Assembly (NCBI RefSeq): GCF_006711645.1
Contig: NZ_CP041247.1
Coordinates: 2,790,001-2,854,000, forward strand
Length of the DNA: 64,000 nucleotides
Reading direction: 5' to 3'
Source of the DNA: Klebsiella electrica
GTDB lineage: Bacteria > Pseudomonadota > Gammaproteobacteria > Enterobacterales > Enterobacteriaceae
This document shows positions 11,155-20,465 of the stretch, piece after piece; positions within the stretch are counted from its first letter, which is position 1; each line of letters opens with the position of its first letter. Both the position numbers and the translations under genes were made by a program. A model generated the notes under the pieces. The model did not search any database. It was not told where the DNA came from and was given only the letters and a program-made list of their open reading frames with translations.

Positions 11155-11922
11155 TTAGCGTCCTTTAAATTCCGGGGTTCGTTTTTGTAAGAAGGCGGCA
11201 ATACCTTCGCGGCGATCGTCGGTGGCGCTCAGCAGCGTAAACAGCTGGCGCTCCTGCTGAAGTCCGGCCTGAAGGCTCACTTCCTGCGCCTGGCGCAGCG
11301 ACTGTTTCGCCGCACGCAGCGCCAGCGGCGAATGACCGGCGATGGTCGCCGCCAGCTTCAGGGCATATTCATCGGTCAACAGCGCCGGAGTGATATCGCA
11401 CACCAGCCCGGCCTGTTGCGCCCGCTGCGCATCAATACTTTCGCCGCTCAGCACCATCCGGCTGGCCAGCGCTTTCCCGACGCAGCGGATCAGTCGCTGG
11501 GTGCCTCCGGCGCCGGGCATAATACCGAGAGTGATTTCCGGCAGGCCGAAGCGCGCGTTATCGCCCGCCACCACCAGGTCGCAGAGCAGCGCCAGCTCGC
11601 AGCCCGCGCCAAGGGCGTAGCCGTTGACCGCGGCGATCAGCGGCTTCGCAAACGCATCAATCCGCGCCCACAGACGTGGACGAATATCATCCATCGTGGC
11701 GGGCAGGTCTTTTTCCGCCATTTCGTTGAGGTCGGCGCCAGCGGCAAAGAAACGGCAGTTGCCGCCGATCACACAGGCACGGATATCCGGGTCAGCCGCC
11801 GCCGCGTCCAGCGCATCGGCAATCTGCGTCAGCAGCGCGTTATTCAAGGCATTCCGCGCCTGCGGACGATTGAGGGTCAGCAGCAGGACCCGCTGGTGAC
11901 GGGTTATCAGCAGATCGCTCAT
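11155..11922 (-). CDS. paaF: 2,3-dehydroadipyl-CoA hydratase
   Basis: Enoyl-CoA hydratase of the crotonase family, 255 residues, that hydrates 2,3-dehydroadipyl-CoA. The oxyanion-hole segments FFAAGADLNEMAE (near 58) and NGYALGAGCELALLCD (near 100) and the catalytic glutamates in LPEITLGIMPGAGGTQRL are all present, in contrast to the neighbouring paralogue paaG, which has D in that motif. Its start overlaps the paaE stop by 4 bp. Confidence 0.96.
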   Translation of the reverse strand: MSDLLITRHQRVLLLTLNRPQARNALNNALLTQIADALDAAAADPDIRACVIGGNCRFFAAGADLNEMAEKDLPATMDDIRPRLWARIDAFAKPLIAAVNGYALGAGCELALLCDLVVAGDNARFGLPEITLGIMPGAGGTQRLIRCVGKALASRMVLSGESIDAQRAQQAGLVCDITPALLTDEYALKLAATIAGHSPLALRAAKQSLRQAQEVSLQAGLQQERQLFTLLSATDDRREGIAAFLQKRTPEFKGR

Positions 11923-12989
11923 GCCATTCCCCTTGCGTCAAAGTCGACCACCACATCGCCGCTGGTCGGCAGCGCCTGGCAGCTCAGCACATATCCGGCG
12001 GCCAGTTCGTCCGCTTCCAGGCTGTAGTTGGCCGCCATCGCCACTTCGCCGCGCAGCACTTTACATTTGCAGGTGGCGCAGACGCCGCCTTTACAGGCAA
12101 AGGGCAAATCCGCCCCCTGGCGCAGCGCCGCATCGAGAATGCTGTCATCTTCCGCGCTGAGGGCAATCTGCCGATCGCGGCCGTCCTGACGAATCGTGAC
12201 GGTGCGGCCTTCCGCCTGCACGCCGGCGGCGCGTTTAACGCTGCTGCCTGGCGTATTAAAGCGCTCGAGATGAATCCGGTTTTGCGCCATCCCCAGCTCG
12301 CGCAGCGCCGTTTCGGCTTCATCCATCATCAGCGTCGGGCCGCAAATAAAGGCCTCGTCGAAGCGGCTGAAATCGAGCAGTCTGGCGGAGAGCGCGCGCA
12401 GTTTTTCGCCATCAATGCGCCCCTGCAGCAAATCGCTGTCCATCGACTCCTGGCTGAACAGATGCACCACCTGTAGTCTTTGCGGATAGCGGTCTTTTAA
12501 GTCCGCCAGCGCCTGACGGAACATCATGCTGCTACTGCTGCGGTTACCATAAATCAGGGTGAAGCGGCTGTTCGTTTCGCTGGCCAGCGTGGCGCTAATA
12601 ATCGCCATCATCGGCGTGATGCCGGATCCGGCGGCAATCGCCAGATAGTGGGCCTCGCGCCCGGCCTGCGGCTGGTAGCCGAAGTGCCCCTGCGGCACCA
12701 TCACCTCCAGCACCATCCCCTGGCAGATATCGCGCTGCGCATAGCGGGAGAAACGCCCGCCGTCGATGGCTTTGACCGCCACGCTGATTTCTGCGGGCGA
12801 GCGGCTGCGGCAGATGGAGTAGCAGCGGCGCAGTTCTTCCCCGCCGAGGCGGGCTTTCACCGTCAGGTGCTGGCCCGGACGGAAGGCGTACTCCGCCTGC
12901 AGCGCGTCGGGAATCGCAAAGGTTATGGTCACCGCATCGCGGGTTTCCGGCTCCACTTTCGCGACGGTAAGCGAATGAAACGTCGTCAT
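11919..12989 (-). CDS. paaE: Phenylacetyl-CoA epoxidase reductase subunit
   Basis: 356-residue electron-transfer subunit. It has an FAD-binding ferredoxin-reductase domain (RCYSICRS near residue 55; AAGSGITPMMAI near 115) followed by a C-terminal plant-type 2Fe-2S domain with ligands in CKGGVCATCKCKV and a last cysteine in VLSCQA. It passes NADPH electrons to the diiron PaaAC core. The start at 12989 (MTTFHSL) has GAGG upstream and fits the known length; the frame continues open upstream across paaD but that part is not coding. Confidence 0.97.
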   Translation of the reverse strand: MTTFHSLTVAKVEPETRDAVTITFAIPDALQAEYAFRPGQHLTVKARLGGEELRRCYSICRSRSPAEISVAVKAIDGGRFSRYAQRDICQGMVLEVMVPQGHFGYQPQAGREAHYLAIAAGSGITPMMAIISATLASETNSRFTLIYGNRSSSSMMFRQALADLKDRYPQRLQVVHLFSQESMDSDLLQGRIDGEKLRALSARLLDFSRFDEAFICGPTLMMDEAETALRELGMAQNRIHLERFNTPGSSVKRAAGVQAEGRTVTIRQDGRDRQIALSAEDDSILDAALRQGADLPFACKGGVCATCKCKVLRGEVAMAANYSLEADELAAGYVLSCQALPTSGDVVVDFDARGMA

Positions 12990-12996
12990 GGCAACC

Positions 12997-13494
12997 TCAA
13001 ATACATTTAAAGTAATCAAAGGGTTCACGGCAGCTGTCGCAGCGGTAAAGCGCTTTACAGGCCGTCGAACCGAATTCACTGATCGGCGTGGTGTGTACGC
13101 TGCCGCAGCGCGGGCAAACCACCTCCTGCGGCAGACCGGCGTGGCAGGCGTGCCCCTGCGGCGGACTGATGCCGTACTGGCGCAGACGTTCGCGGGCATC
13201 CTGGTTGATCCAGTCGGTGGTCCACGGCGGGTCAAGCTGCAGGACAACATGCACCGGCGTATAGCCGTGGCGGGCCATCGTCGCGCGGATCTCGCCCAGC
13301 AAATGCTCGGTTGCCGGGCAGCCTGAGTAGGTTGGCGTGAAGCCAATCACCCAGCCTTCGTCGTGCGGCGCCACGCTGCGCACCATGCCGAGGTCGGTAA
13401 TGGTCAGCACCGGCACTTCCGGGTCGGGGATCTCGCTTAACAGCGCCCAGATAGCGTGGACTTCTGCGGGCGCGATAGCGGCAAGACGTTGCAT
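12997..13494 (-). CDS. paaD: PaaD, Fe-S maturation factor of the epoxidase
   Basis: 165-residue protein with an N-terminal MIP18/DUF59-like domain (IPDPEVPVLTITDLGMVR, then TPTYSGCPATEHL). The C-terminal zinc-ribbon-like part has CPRC and CDSC pairs. Genetic work in E. coli ties PaaD to maturation of the PaaABCE epoxidase, probably of an iron centre. I use the ATG at 13494 because AGGAGG lies five bases upstream; a GTG at 13500 overlaps that site. It sits between paaC and paaE in the epoxidase block. Confidence 0.96.
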   Translation of the reverse strand: MQRLAAIAPAEVHAIWALLSEIPDPEVPVLTITDLGMVRSVAPHDEGWVIGFTPTYSGCPATEHLLGEIRATMARHGYTPVHVVLQLDPPWTTDWINQDARERLRQYGISPPQGHACHAGLPQEVVCPRCGSVHTTPISEFGSTACKALYRCDSCREPFDYFKCI

Positions 13495-13506
13495 AGCCAC
13501 CTCCTG

Positions 13507-14262
13507 TTACCACTGCTGACCGGGGTAAGCGCGTTGCAGATACTGCATTTCCGCCAGCAACGGCCCGAGATGTTCGCTGTGCAGCCCCTGTTTGCCGCCG
13601 TGGCGAAACGCCGCCTGTTGCGGGATCTGCAAGCCGGCGTCGAGCAGCGCAGTGTGGACCGTACTCCGCCACTCCGCCTGCAGGTCGCGCGGGTCAACGG
13701 CAATACCCTGTTCGGCAAGGGTGATTTCCAGCGCGTCGGCGAGGAACAGTTCGCCGGTAAAGCGCCACAGGCCATCGACCGCCTGCTGCATTTTCTGCGC
13801 CGACACCTCGGTGCCGTTGCCCAGACGTTCCAGCCAGCCGCGGCTGAAGCGCAGGTGATAGCGCACTTCTTTAAGCCCCTTGGCGGCGATGGCGGCAATT
13901 TGCGCATCGCGGCTATTAATCAGCCGGGTAAACAGCGCCACGTGCCAGGCATCGATAAAGAACTGGCGGGCGATGGTGTCGGCGAAGTTGCCGTTTGGCT
14001 GCTCCACCAGCAGTAAATTGCCGTACTGACGTTCATCCCGACCATAGGCCAGGGTATCTTCATCGCCGCTCCCGATAAGCTCTGCCGCATAGCTGAGGAA
14101 GTTGCGCGCCTGGCCCAGCAGATCGAGGCCGATATTGGCCAGCGCGAGATCGATTTCCAGCTCCGGGGCATGGCCGCACCACGCGCCTAAGCGCTGGGCC
14201 AGCACCAGGCCGTTATCGCCGAGACGCAGCGCATAGGTTGCAACGGGATTCAGGTTGGTCAT
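13507..14262 (-). CDS. paaC: Phenylacetyl-CoA epoxidase structural subunit PaaC
   Basis: 251-residue ferritin-like helical protein that pairs with PaaA as the non-catalytic scaffold of the multicomponent monooxygenase. Its helices resemble PaaA, but several iron ligands are missing, as is normal for PaaC. ATG at 14262 (MTNLNPVATYALRLGDN) follows GAGGCAACG, so the longer upstream frame is rejected. It begins 7 bp after paaB. Confidence 0.96.
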   Translation of the reverse strand: MTNLNPVATYALRLGDNGLVLAQRLGAWCGHAPELEIDLALANIGLDLLGQARNFLSYAAELIGSGDEDTLAYGRDERQYGNLLLVEQPNGNFADTIARQFFIDAWHVALFTRLINSRDAQIAAIAAKGLKEVRYHLRFSRGWLERLGNGTEVSAQKMQQAVDGLWRFTGELFLADALEITLAEQGIAVDPRDLQAEWRSTVHTALLDAGLQIPQQAAFRHGGKQGLHSEHLGPLLAEMQYLQRAYPGQQW

Positions 14263-14269
14263 CGTTGCC

Positions 14270-14557
14270 TCACATATGTTCCATGCCGTCCGGCACGCGG
14301 TAGAAAGTCGGATGGCGATAGACTTTGCTCTCCGCCGGGTCAAAAAACTCGCCGCGTTCTTCCGGCTGGGAGGCGACTATCTGGCTGGCTTTCACCACCC
14401 ACAGCGAGCAGCCTTCGCTGCGACGGGTGTAGACGTCGCGGGCATTTTCCAGCGCCATCTGATCATCGGCGGCGTGCAGGCTGCCGACGTGACGATGGGA
14501 TAACCCCTGTTTGCTGCGGACAAAGACTTCATATAACGGCCAGTAAACGTTGCTCAT
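14270..14557 (-). CDS. paaB: Phenylacetyl-CoA epoxidase subunit PaaB
   Basis: Small 95-residue subunit of the 1,2-phenylacetyl-CoA epoxidase; it bridges PaaAC heterotetramers in the family. Recognised from the N-terminal WPLYEVFVRSKQGLSHRHVG and ALENARDVYTRR sequence. ATG at 14557 has AAGGAGAAGCAGG directly upstream. It lies 11 bp downstream of paaA. Confidence 0.96.
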   Translation of the reverse strand: MSNVYWPLYEVFVRSKQGLSHRHVGSLHAADDQMALENARDVYTRRSEGCSLWVVKASQIVASQPEERGEFFDPAESKVYRHPTFYRVPDGMEHM

Positions 14558-14568
14558 CCTGCTTCTCC

Positions 14569-15498
14569 TTATGCCACGTCGCGGGTGTGTTGTTTTTGCG
14601 CATGCGCCAGCGCGGCTTCCCGCACCCATGCCCCCTCTTCCCAGGCTTTACGCCTGGCGGCCAGGCGTTCGTGGTTACAAATGCCGCGCCCGGCGATCAC
14701 CTCGTTAAATTCCTGCCAGTCGATCTCGCCGAAGCGGTAATGGCCGCTGGCCTCATCCAGCTGCAAATCGGCGTCCGGCACGGTCATGCCGAGGATCGCC
14801 ACCTGCGGTACGGTGTTATCGACAAAGCGCTGACGCAGTTCGTCGTTGGAGTGCAGTTTGATTTTCCACGCCATGCTGCGCGCGCTGTTCGGCGAGTTAT
14901 CGTCGCTCGGGCCAAACATCATCAGGGCCGGCCACCAGAAGCGGTTAATCGCATCCTGTAACATCTGACGCTGCGCTTCGTTGCCCTCGGCCAGCGCCAT
15001 GCAGGCTTCAAACCCCTGACGCTGGTGAAAGCTCTCCTCTTTGCAGATTTTGACCATTGCCCGGGCGTAGGGGCCGTAGGAGGTCCGGCACAGCGCCACC
15101 TGGTTGACGATGGCGGCGCCGTCGACCAGCCAGCCGATCACGCCGATATCCGCCCAGCTCAGCGTCGGGTAGTTAAAGATCGAGGAGTATTTCATCTGCC
15201 CGTCGAGCAACTTCTGATACAAGTCTTCCCGGGCGCAGCCGAGCGTCTCCGCCGCGCTATACAGATACAGGCCATGTCCGGCCTCATCCTGCACCTTCGC
15301 CAGCAGAATCGCCTTGCGGCGCAGCGTCGGCGCGCGGGTAATCCAGTTGCCTTCCGGCAGCATGCCGACGATTTCCGAGTGCGCGTGCTGGCCAATCTGA
15401 CGGATCAGCGTCTGGCGGTAGGCATCCGGCATCCAGTCCTGCGGTTCGATGGCCGTATCCTGCGCGATCCGCTGCTCAAAGCGTTGTTCTTCTGTCAC
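14569..15498 (-). CDS. paaA: Phenylacetyl-CoA epoxidase catalytic subunit PaaA
   Basis: 309-residue diiron oxygenase subunit that epoxidises the ring of phenylacetyl-CoA. Glutamate/histidine ligands sit in [14 protein letters not shown] (near residue 70) and [13 protein letters not shown] (near 155), the two E-x-x-H type half-sites. The start is GTG at 15498 with AAGGTGA four bases upstream; it is the first gene of the minus-strand operon paaABCDEFGHIJK. The divergent gene paaZ begins 286 bp away. Confidence 0.97.
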   Translation of the reverse strand: MTEEQRFEQRIAQDTAIEPQDWMPDAYRQTLIRQIGQHAHSEIVGMLPEGNWITRAPTLRRKAILLAKVQDEAGHGLYLYSAAETLGCAREDLYQKLLDGQMKYSSIFNYPTLSWADIGVIGWLVDGAAIVNQVALCRTSYGPYARAMVKICKEESFHQRQGFEACMALAEGNEAQRQMLQDAINRFWWPALMMFGPSDDNSPNSARSMAWKIKLHSNDELRQRFVDNTVPQVAILGMTVPDADLQLDEASGHYRFGEIDWQEFNEVIAGRGICNHERLAARRKAWEEGAWVREAALAHAQKQHTRDVA

Positions 15499-15507
15499 GT
15501 CATCACC

Positions 15508-15525
15508 TTTATGATTCCGATAAAT
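15508..15525 (-). promoter_or_regulatory. Candidate PaaX operator at paaA
   Basis: The sequence TTTATGATTCCGATAAAT lies ten bases before the paaA start. It shares the TGATTC core and flanking A/T bases of the PaaX operator described in E. coli (roughly WWTRTGATTCGYGTTWWT). Binding here would block the start of the operon. Match judged by eye. Confidence 0.55.
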
Positions 15526-15784
15526 TCATCAAACATGTATTTGTGAATCATTTTGTTTTATAAAAGTTACGCCAAGGTTAAATAAATCCACAAATTTTGT
15601 TTGTGTTTTTTGTGATGGTAACGACAAAAAATCGCCTTATCAGCGCCTGAAAGCAGGCTACATGCGGCAAGACACGACGCGCCCGCGATCACAATGTTAA
15701 TAAATTATTAAATAGTCGTTTGCATTTCATGATTCATAAAATAACTATTTATCGATATTTAACGTAACACATTGGAGATTCGCC
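15526..15784. promoter_or_regulatory. Divergent paaA/paaZ control region
   Basis: AT-rich gap between paaA and paaZ. It holds two further TGATTC-type sites: one on the minus strand at 15537-15554 (GTATTTGTGAATCATTTT read on plus) and one on the plus strand at 15725-15742 (TTTCATGATTCATAAAAT). They probably serve as PaaX sites, one for each promoter. In E. coli CRP and IHF also act here; I could not assign convincing sites for them. Confidence 0.5.
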
Positions 15785-17830
15785 ATGCAGCAGTTAGCCA
15801 GCTATTTATCCGGCGCCTGGCAGAGCGGTCGGGGCCGCGCCCGCACGCTTCGCCACGCCATCAGCGGTGAGGCATTATGGGACGTCACCAGCGAAGGGCT
15901 GGATATGGCGCAGGCGCGCCGTTTTGCCATCGACCACGGCGCTAAGGCGTTACAGGCCATGACCTTTATCGAACGTAGCGCGATGCTGAAAGCGGTGGCG
16001 AAACACCTGCTGGCAGAAAAAGAGGCGTTTTATGCCATTTCAGCGCAAACCGGGGCGACCCGCGGCGATAGCTGGGTCGATATTGAAGGTGGGATCGGCA
16101 CGCTGTTTACCTACGCCAGCCTCGGCAGTCGCGAGCTGCCGGACGATACGCTGTGGCCGGAAGATGAACTGATCCCGCTGTCGAAACAGGGAGGTTTTGC
16201 CGCTCGTCATGTTCTGACCTCAAAATCCGGCGTCGCGGTGCATATCAACGCCTTTAATTTCCCCTGCTGGGGCATGCTGGAAAAGCTGGCGCCAACCTGG
16301 CTTGCCGGGATGCCGGCCATCATCAAGCCAGCCACCGCCACCGCCCAGTTGACCCAGGCCATGGTCAAATCGATCATCGACAGCGGGCTGGTACCGGACG
16401 GGGCCATCAGCCTGATTTGCGGCGGCGCGGGCGATCTGCTCGATCACCTGGATAGCCAGGATGTGGTGACCTTTACCGGCTCCGCCCATACCGGCCAGCA
16501 GCTGCGCGTACACCCGAACCTGGTCGCGAAATCGATCCCCTTCACCATGGAGGCCGATTCGCTGAACTGCTGCGTGCTCGCAGAGGACATCACCCCCGAA
16601 CAGCCGGAATTTGCCCTGTTTATCCGCGAAGTGGTGCGCGAGATGACCACCAAAGCCGGGCAGAAATGTACCGCGATTCGCCGCATCCTCGTTCCGCAGG
16701 CCCAGGTTGATGCGGTCAGCGAAGCGCTGATTGCCCGTCTGCAGAAAGTCACCGTCGGTGACCCGGCGCAGGAAGGGATAAAAATGGGCGCGCTGGTCAG
16801 CCAGGAGCAGCGCCAGGATGTACAGGACAATGTCAACGCGCTGATTCAGGCCGGGTGCGAGGTTCTGCTCGGCGGTCAGGCCGATCTTAACGCCGCCGGC
16901 GCCTTCTTCCCGCCGACGCTGCTGTTCTGCCCGCAGCCGGATGAAACCCCGGCGGTGCATGCCATCGAAGCCTTCGGCCCGGTTGCCACCCTGATGCCGT
17001 ATCAACATCGCGAGCACGCCCTGTCGCTGGCGCGCGCCGGCGAAGGCAGCCTGGTCGCCACGCTGGTAACCGCCAGCGGCGAGCTGGCGCGGGAGTTTAT
17101 TCTCGGCGCCGCCCGTGCACATGGTCGTATCCAGGTCCTCAACCAGATCTCTTCCGTCGAGTCCACCGGCCACGGTTCACCGCTGCCGCAGTTGGTTCAC
17201 GGCGGGCCGGGTCGCGCTGGCGGCGGCGAAGAACTCGGCGGTTTGCGCGCGGTGAAACACTATATGCAGCGTACCGCGGTTCAGGGCAGCCCGACGATGC
17301 TGGCCGCCATCGGTCAGCAGTGGGTTCGCGGCGCCGAAGTCAGCGAGGATCGTATTCATCCGTTCCGTAAATATTTTGAAGAGATCCAGCCCGGCGATAG
17401 CCTGCTGACCCCGCGCCGCACGCTGAGCGAAGCGGATATCGTCAATTTTGCCTGTCTCAGCGGCGATCACTTCTATGCGCACATGGACAAAATTGCCGCC
17501 GCAGACTCCATTTTCGGCGAGCGCGTGGTCCACGGTTATTTCCTGATCTCCGCGGCGGCCGGGCTGTTTGTCGATGCCGGCGTCGGGCCGGTTATCGCTA
17601 ACTATGGCATGGAAAACCTGCGCTTTATCGAGCCGGTGAAACCGGGCGATACCATTCAGGTTCGCCTGACCTGCAAGCGTAAAACGGTGAAGCGCCAGCG
17701 TAGCGCCGAGGAGAAAGCGACCGGGGTGGTGGAGTGGGCGGTAGAGATATTCAATCAGCACCAGCAGCCGGTGGCACTCTATTCCATCCTGACGCTGGTG
17801 GCCCGCCAGCGCGGCGACTTTGCCGATTAA
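15785..17830 (+). CDS. paaZ: Bifunctional oxepin-CoA hydrolase / 3-oxo-5,6-dehydrosuberyl-CoA semialdehyde dehydrogenase
   Basis: 681-residue fusion enzyme that opens the oxepin-CoA ring and oxidises the resulting aldehyde with NADP. The aldehyde dehydrogenase domain (1 to about 520) has the catalytic Glu256 (FTMEADSLN) and Cys295 ([10 protein letters not shown]), the same positions as in the E. coli enzyme. The C-terminal MaoC-like (R)-hydratase domain (about 535-681) has the [12 protein letters not shown] motif with the Asp/His pair. GGAG lies seven bases before ATG. It is transcribed divergently from the paa operon. Confidence 0.97.
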   Translation: MQQLASYLSGAWQSGRGRARTLRHAISGEALWDVTSEGLDMAQARRFAIDHGAKALQAMTFIERSAMLKAVAKHLLAEKEAFYAISAQTGATRGDSWVDIEGGIGTLFTYASLGSRELPDDTLWPEDELIPLSKQGGFAARHVLTSKSGVAVHINAFNFPCWGMLEKLAPTWLAGMPAIIKPATATAQLTQAMVKSIIDSGLVPDGAISLICGGAGDLLDHLDSQDVVTFTGSAHTGQQLRVHPNLVAKSIPFTMEADSLNCCVLAEDITPEQPEFALFIREVVREMTTKAGQKCTAIRRILVPQAQVDAVSEALIARLQKVTVGDPAQEGIKMGALVSQEQRQDVQDNVNALIQAGCEVLLGGQADLNAAGAFFPPTLLFCPQPDETPAVHAIEAFGPVATLMPYQHREHALSLARAGEGSLVATLVTASGELAREFILGAARAHGRIQVLNQISSVESTGHGSPLPQLVHGGPGRAGGGEELGGLRAVKHYMQRTAVQGSPTMLAAIGQQWVRGAEVSEDRIHPFRKYFEEIQPGDSLLTPRRTLSEADIVNFACLSGDHFYAHMDKIAAADSIFGERVVHGYFLISAAAGLFVDAGVGPVIANYGMENLRFIEPVKPGDTIQVRLTCKRKTVKRQRSAEEKATGVVEWAVEIFNQHQQPVALYSILTLVARQRGDFAD

Positions 17831-17872
17831 ACGCTGCCTGCCCCGCCGCTTCGGCATGCAGGACTGTTCACG

Positions 17873-17895
17873 ATGCCTCTGCGGAGGCATTTTTT
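17873..17895 (+). terminator. Rho-independent terminator of paaZ
   Basis: Hairpin ATGCCTC-TGCG-GAGGCAT followed directly by TTTTTT, 43 bp after the paaZ stop. Confidence 0.85.
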
Positions 17896-17926
17896 GCGCC
17901 CCGCCCGGCGGTGTTCCAGGCATAAC

Positions 17927-17942
17927 TGGCAAATCTGACAAA
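17927..17942 (+). promoter_or_regulatory. Candidate FeaR activator site of tynA
   Basis: TGGCAAATCTGACAAA fits the TGNCA-N8-AAA pattern that I recall for FeaR sites in E. coli; it lies about 200 bp before tynA. The rest of the 308-bp paaZ-tynA gap shows no gene. Confidence 0.4.
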
Positions 17943-18138
17943 CAACCTGGCAAGAGCAAACAAACGCCAACCGGCCAGCCGCTGGTAGGTTAAAGCGAGT
18001 AAAGCCGACATTTCGCAGCGGCAAGCGACAACACAACGCGCCGGAATCATTGGCGTTGCAGGCAGTCAGCAGGGACGCGTGGTCACCGTAGATGCAACCC
18101 AAAGCATGACGGGAATATAAATATAAGATGAGGTCACA

Positions 18139-20406
18139 ATGGCAAATAACTCAATGCGTTCCCCGCGTAAAACGGCTTTATCCCTGGCCGTTGCGCTGTT
18201 TTGTGCCTGGCAATCACCGGTGTTCGCGCACGGCGACGAGGCGCATATGGTCCCGATGGATAAAACGCTGCAGGCGTTTGGCGCCGACGTGCAGTGGGAT
18301 GATTATGCCCAGATGTTTACCCTGATGAAGGACGGCGCCTACGTCAAAGTGAAGCCCGGCGCAAAAACGGCCATCGTCAACGGCAAATCGCTGGATTTAC
18401 CGGTTCCGGTAGTGATGAAAGACGGCAAGGCGTGGGTCTCGGATACCTTTATCAACGATGTCTTCCAGTCCGGTCTTGATCAAACCTTCCAGGTCGAGAA
18501 ACGCCCGCATCCGCTCAACTCGTTATCTGCGGCGGAAATCAGCGAAGCGGTAACGATTGTCAAAGCCTCGCCGCAATTCCGCCCCAACACCCGTTTTACC
18601 GAAATCTCGCTGCACGAGCCGGATAAAGCGGCGGTGTGGGCCTTCGCGCTTAAAGGAACCGCCGTTGAGGCACCGCGCACCGCTGACGTGGTGATGCTCG
18701 ATGGCAAACAGGTCATCGAAAGCGTGGTGGATTTACAGAATAAGAAAATCCTCTCCTGGCAACCGATTAAAGACGCTCACGGCATGGTCCTGCTGGATGA
18801 TTTCGCCAGCGTGCAGAACATCATTAACGCCAGTGACGAATTTGCCGCGGTGCTCAAAAAACACGGCATCACCGACAGCAAAAAAGTCATTACCACCCCG
18901 CTGACCGTCGGTTACTTTGACGGCAAAGATGGCCTGAAGCAGGATTCCCGCCTGCTGAAAGTGGTGAGCTATCTGGATACCGGCGACGGCAACTACTGGG
19001 CGCACCCGATCGAAAACCTGGTCGCCGTGGTGGATCTTGAGCAGAAGAAAATCATCAAAATTGAAGAGGGTCCGGTGATCCCGGTGCCGATGGAATCGCG
19101 TCCTTATGATGGCCGCGACCGCGTGGCTGCCGCGGTTAAACCGCTGGATATCACCGAACCGGAAGGCAAAAACTACACCATTACCGGCGACATGATTCAC
19201 TGGCAGAACTGGGATTTCCACCTGCGGCTGAACTCCCGCGTCGGGCCGATTCTCTCCACCGTGACCTACAACGACAACGGGCAGAAACGTCAGGTGATGT
19301 ATGAAGGCTCGCTGGGCGGGATGATCGTGCCTTACGGTGACCCGGACGTGGGCTGGTACTTCAAAGCCTATCTCGACTCCGGCGACTACGGCATGGGCAC
19401 CCTGACCTCGCCGATCGTTCGCGGCAAAGATGCGCCGGCGAACTCGGTCCTGCTGGATGAAACCATTGCTGATTATACCGGGGCACCGACCACCATCCCG
19501 CATGCTATCGCGATCTTCGAGCGCTATGCCGGTCCGGAATACAAACATCAGGAGATGGGCCAACCGAACGTCAGCACCGAGCGCCGCGAGCTGGTGGTGC
19601 GCTGGATCAGTACCGTCGGCAACTACGACTATATCTTTGACTGGGTGTTCCACGAGAACGGCACCATCGGCATCGACGCCGGCGCCACCGGAATCGAAGC
19701 GGTCAAAGGCGTCATGGCGAAGACCATGCACGATCCGAGCGCCAAAGAAGATACCCGTTACGGGACGCTGATCGACCATAACATCGTCGGTACTACCCAC
19801 CAGCATATCTACAACTTCCGCCTCGACCTTGACGTTGATGGCGAGAACAACACGCTGGTGGCCATGGACCCGCAAGTGAAGCCCAATACCGCCGGCGGCC
19901 CGCGCACCAGCACCATGCAGATTAACCAGTACACCATCGACAGTGAACAACAAGCGGCGCAGAAGTTCGATCCGGGAACCATTCGCCTGCTGAGCAACAC
20001 TACCAAAGAGAACCGGATGGGTAACCCGGTGTCGTATCAGATTATCCCGTACGCGGGCGGCACCCACCCGGTGGCAACCGGCGCTAAATTCGCGCCGGAT
20101 GAGTGGATTTACCACCGTCTGAGCTTTATGGATAAACAGCTGTGGGTCACCCGCTATCATCCGTCAGAGCGTTACCCGGAAGGGAAATACCCCAACCGCT
20201 CGACCCATGATACCGGCCTTGGCGCCTATGCGAAGGATAACGAGTCGCTGACCAACCATGATGACGTGGTCTGGATAACCACCGGCACCACCCACGTGGC
20301 GCGGGCGGAAGAGTGGCCGATTATGCCGACCGAATGGGCGCATGCGCTGTTGAAACCGTGGAACTTCTTTGATGAAACCCCGACGCTGGGCGAAAAGAAA
20401 AAGTAG
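18139..20406 (+). CDS. tynA: Periplasmic copper-containing primary amine oxidase (tyramine oxidase)
   Basis: 755-residue precursor with a signal peptide ending near residue 31 (PVFAHG), exported to the periplasm. The enzyme deaminates phenylethylamine and tyramine to aldehydes, releasing ammonia and H2O2. The N-terminal D1 domain, the two D2/D3 repeats and the large catalytic domain are all present. Tyr496 in TVGNYDYIFDW is the residue converted to TPQ, the same precursor number as E. coli. The copper histidines lie in GTTHQHIYNF and near THVARAEEWP. GAGG precedes ATG. It feeds the feaB/paa route. Confidence 0.97.
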   Translation: MANNSMRSPRKTALSLAVALFCAWQSPVFAHGDEAHMVPMDKTLQAFGADVQWDDYAQMFTLMKDGAYVKVKPGAKTAIVNGKSLDLPVPVVMKDGKAWVSDTFINDVFQSGLDQTFQVEKRPHPLNSLSAAEISEAVTIVKASPQFRPNTRFTEISLHEPDKAAVWAFALKGTAVEAPRTADVVMLDGKQVIESVVDLQNKKILSWQPIKDAHGMVLLDDFASVQNIINASDEFAAVLKKHGITDSKKVITTPLTVGYFDGKDGLKQDSRLLKVVSYLDTGDGNYWAHPIENLVAVVDLEQKKIIKIEEGPVIPVPMESRPYDGRDRVAAAVKPLDITEPEGKNYTITGDMIHWQNWDFHLRLNSRVGPILSTVTYNDNGQKRQVMYEGSLGGMIVPYGDPDVGWYFKAYLDSGDYGMGTLTSPIVRGKDAPANSVLLDETIADYTGAPTTIPHAIAIFERYAGPEYKHQEMGQPNVSTERRELVVRWISTVGNYDYIFDWVFHENGTIGIDAGATGIEAVKGVMAKTMHDPSAKEDTRYGTLIDHNIVGTTHQHIYNFRLDLDVDGENNTLVAMDPQVKPNTAGGPRTSTMQINQYTIDSEQQAAQKFDPGTIRLLSNTTKENRMGNPVSYQIIPYAGGTHPVATGAKFAPDEWIYHRLSFMDKQLWVTRYHPSERYPEGKYPNRSTHDTGLGAYAKDNESLTNHDDVVWITTGTTHVARAEEWPIMPTEWAHALLKPWNFFDETPTLGEKKK

Positions 20407-20465
20407 GTTTGTCGCGCTGATGACGGCACGGATGCCGTCAACGGTTCACGCTTGCCTGCGGCGGT

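Noticed and set aside
16220..17173. 317-codon minus-strand frame opposite paaZ
   Set aside because: Shadow frame across the aldehyde dehydrogenase domain, with no start signal.
18733..20160. 475-codon minus-strand frame opposite tynA
   Set aside because: Antisense shadow of the amine oxidase gene; composition follows the coding strand.
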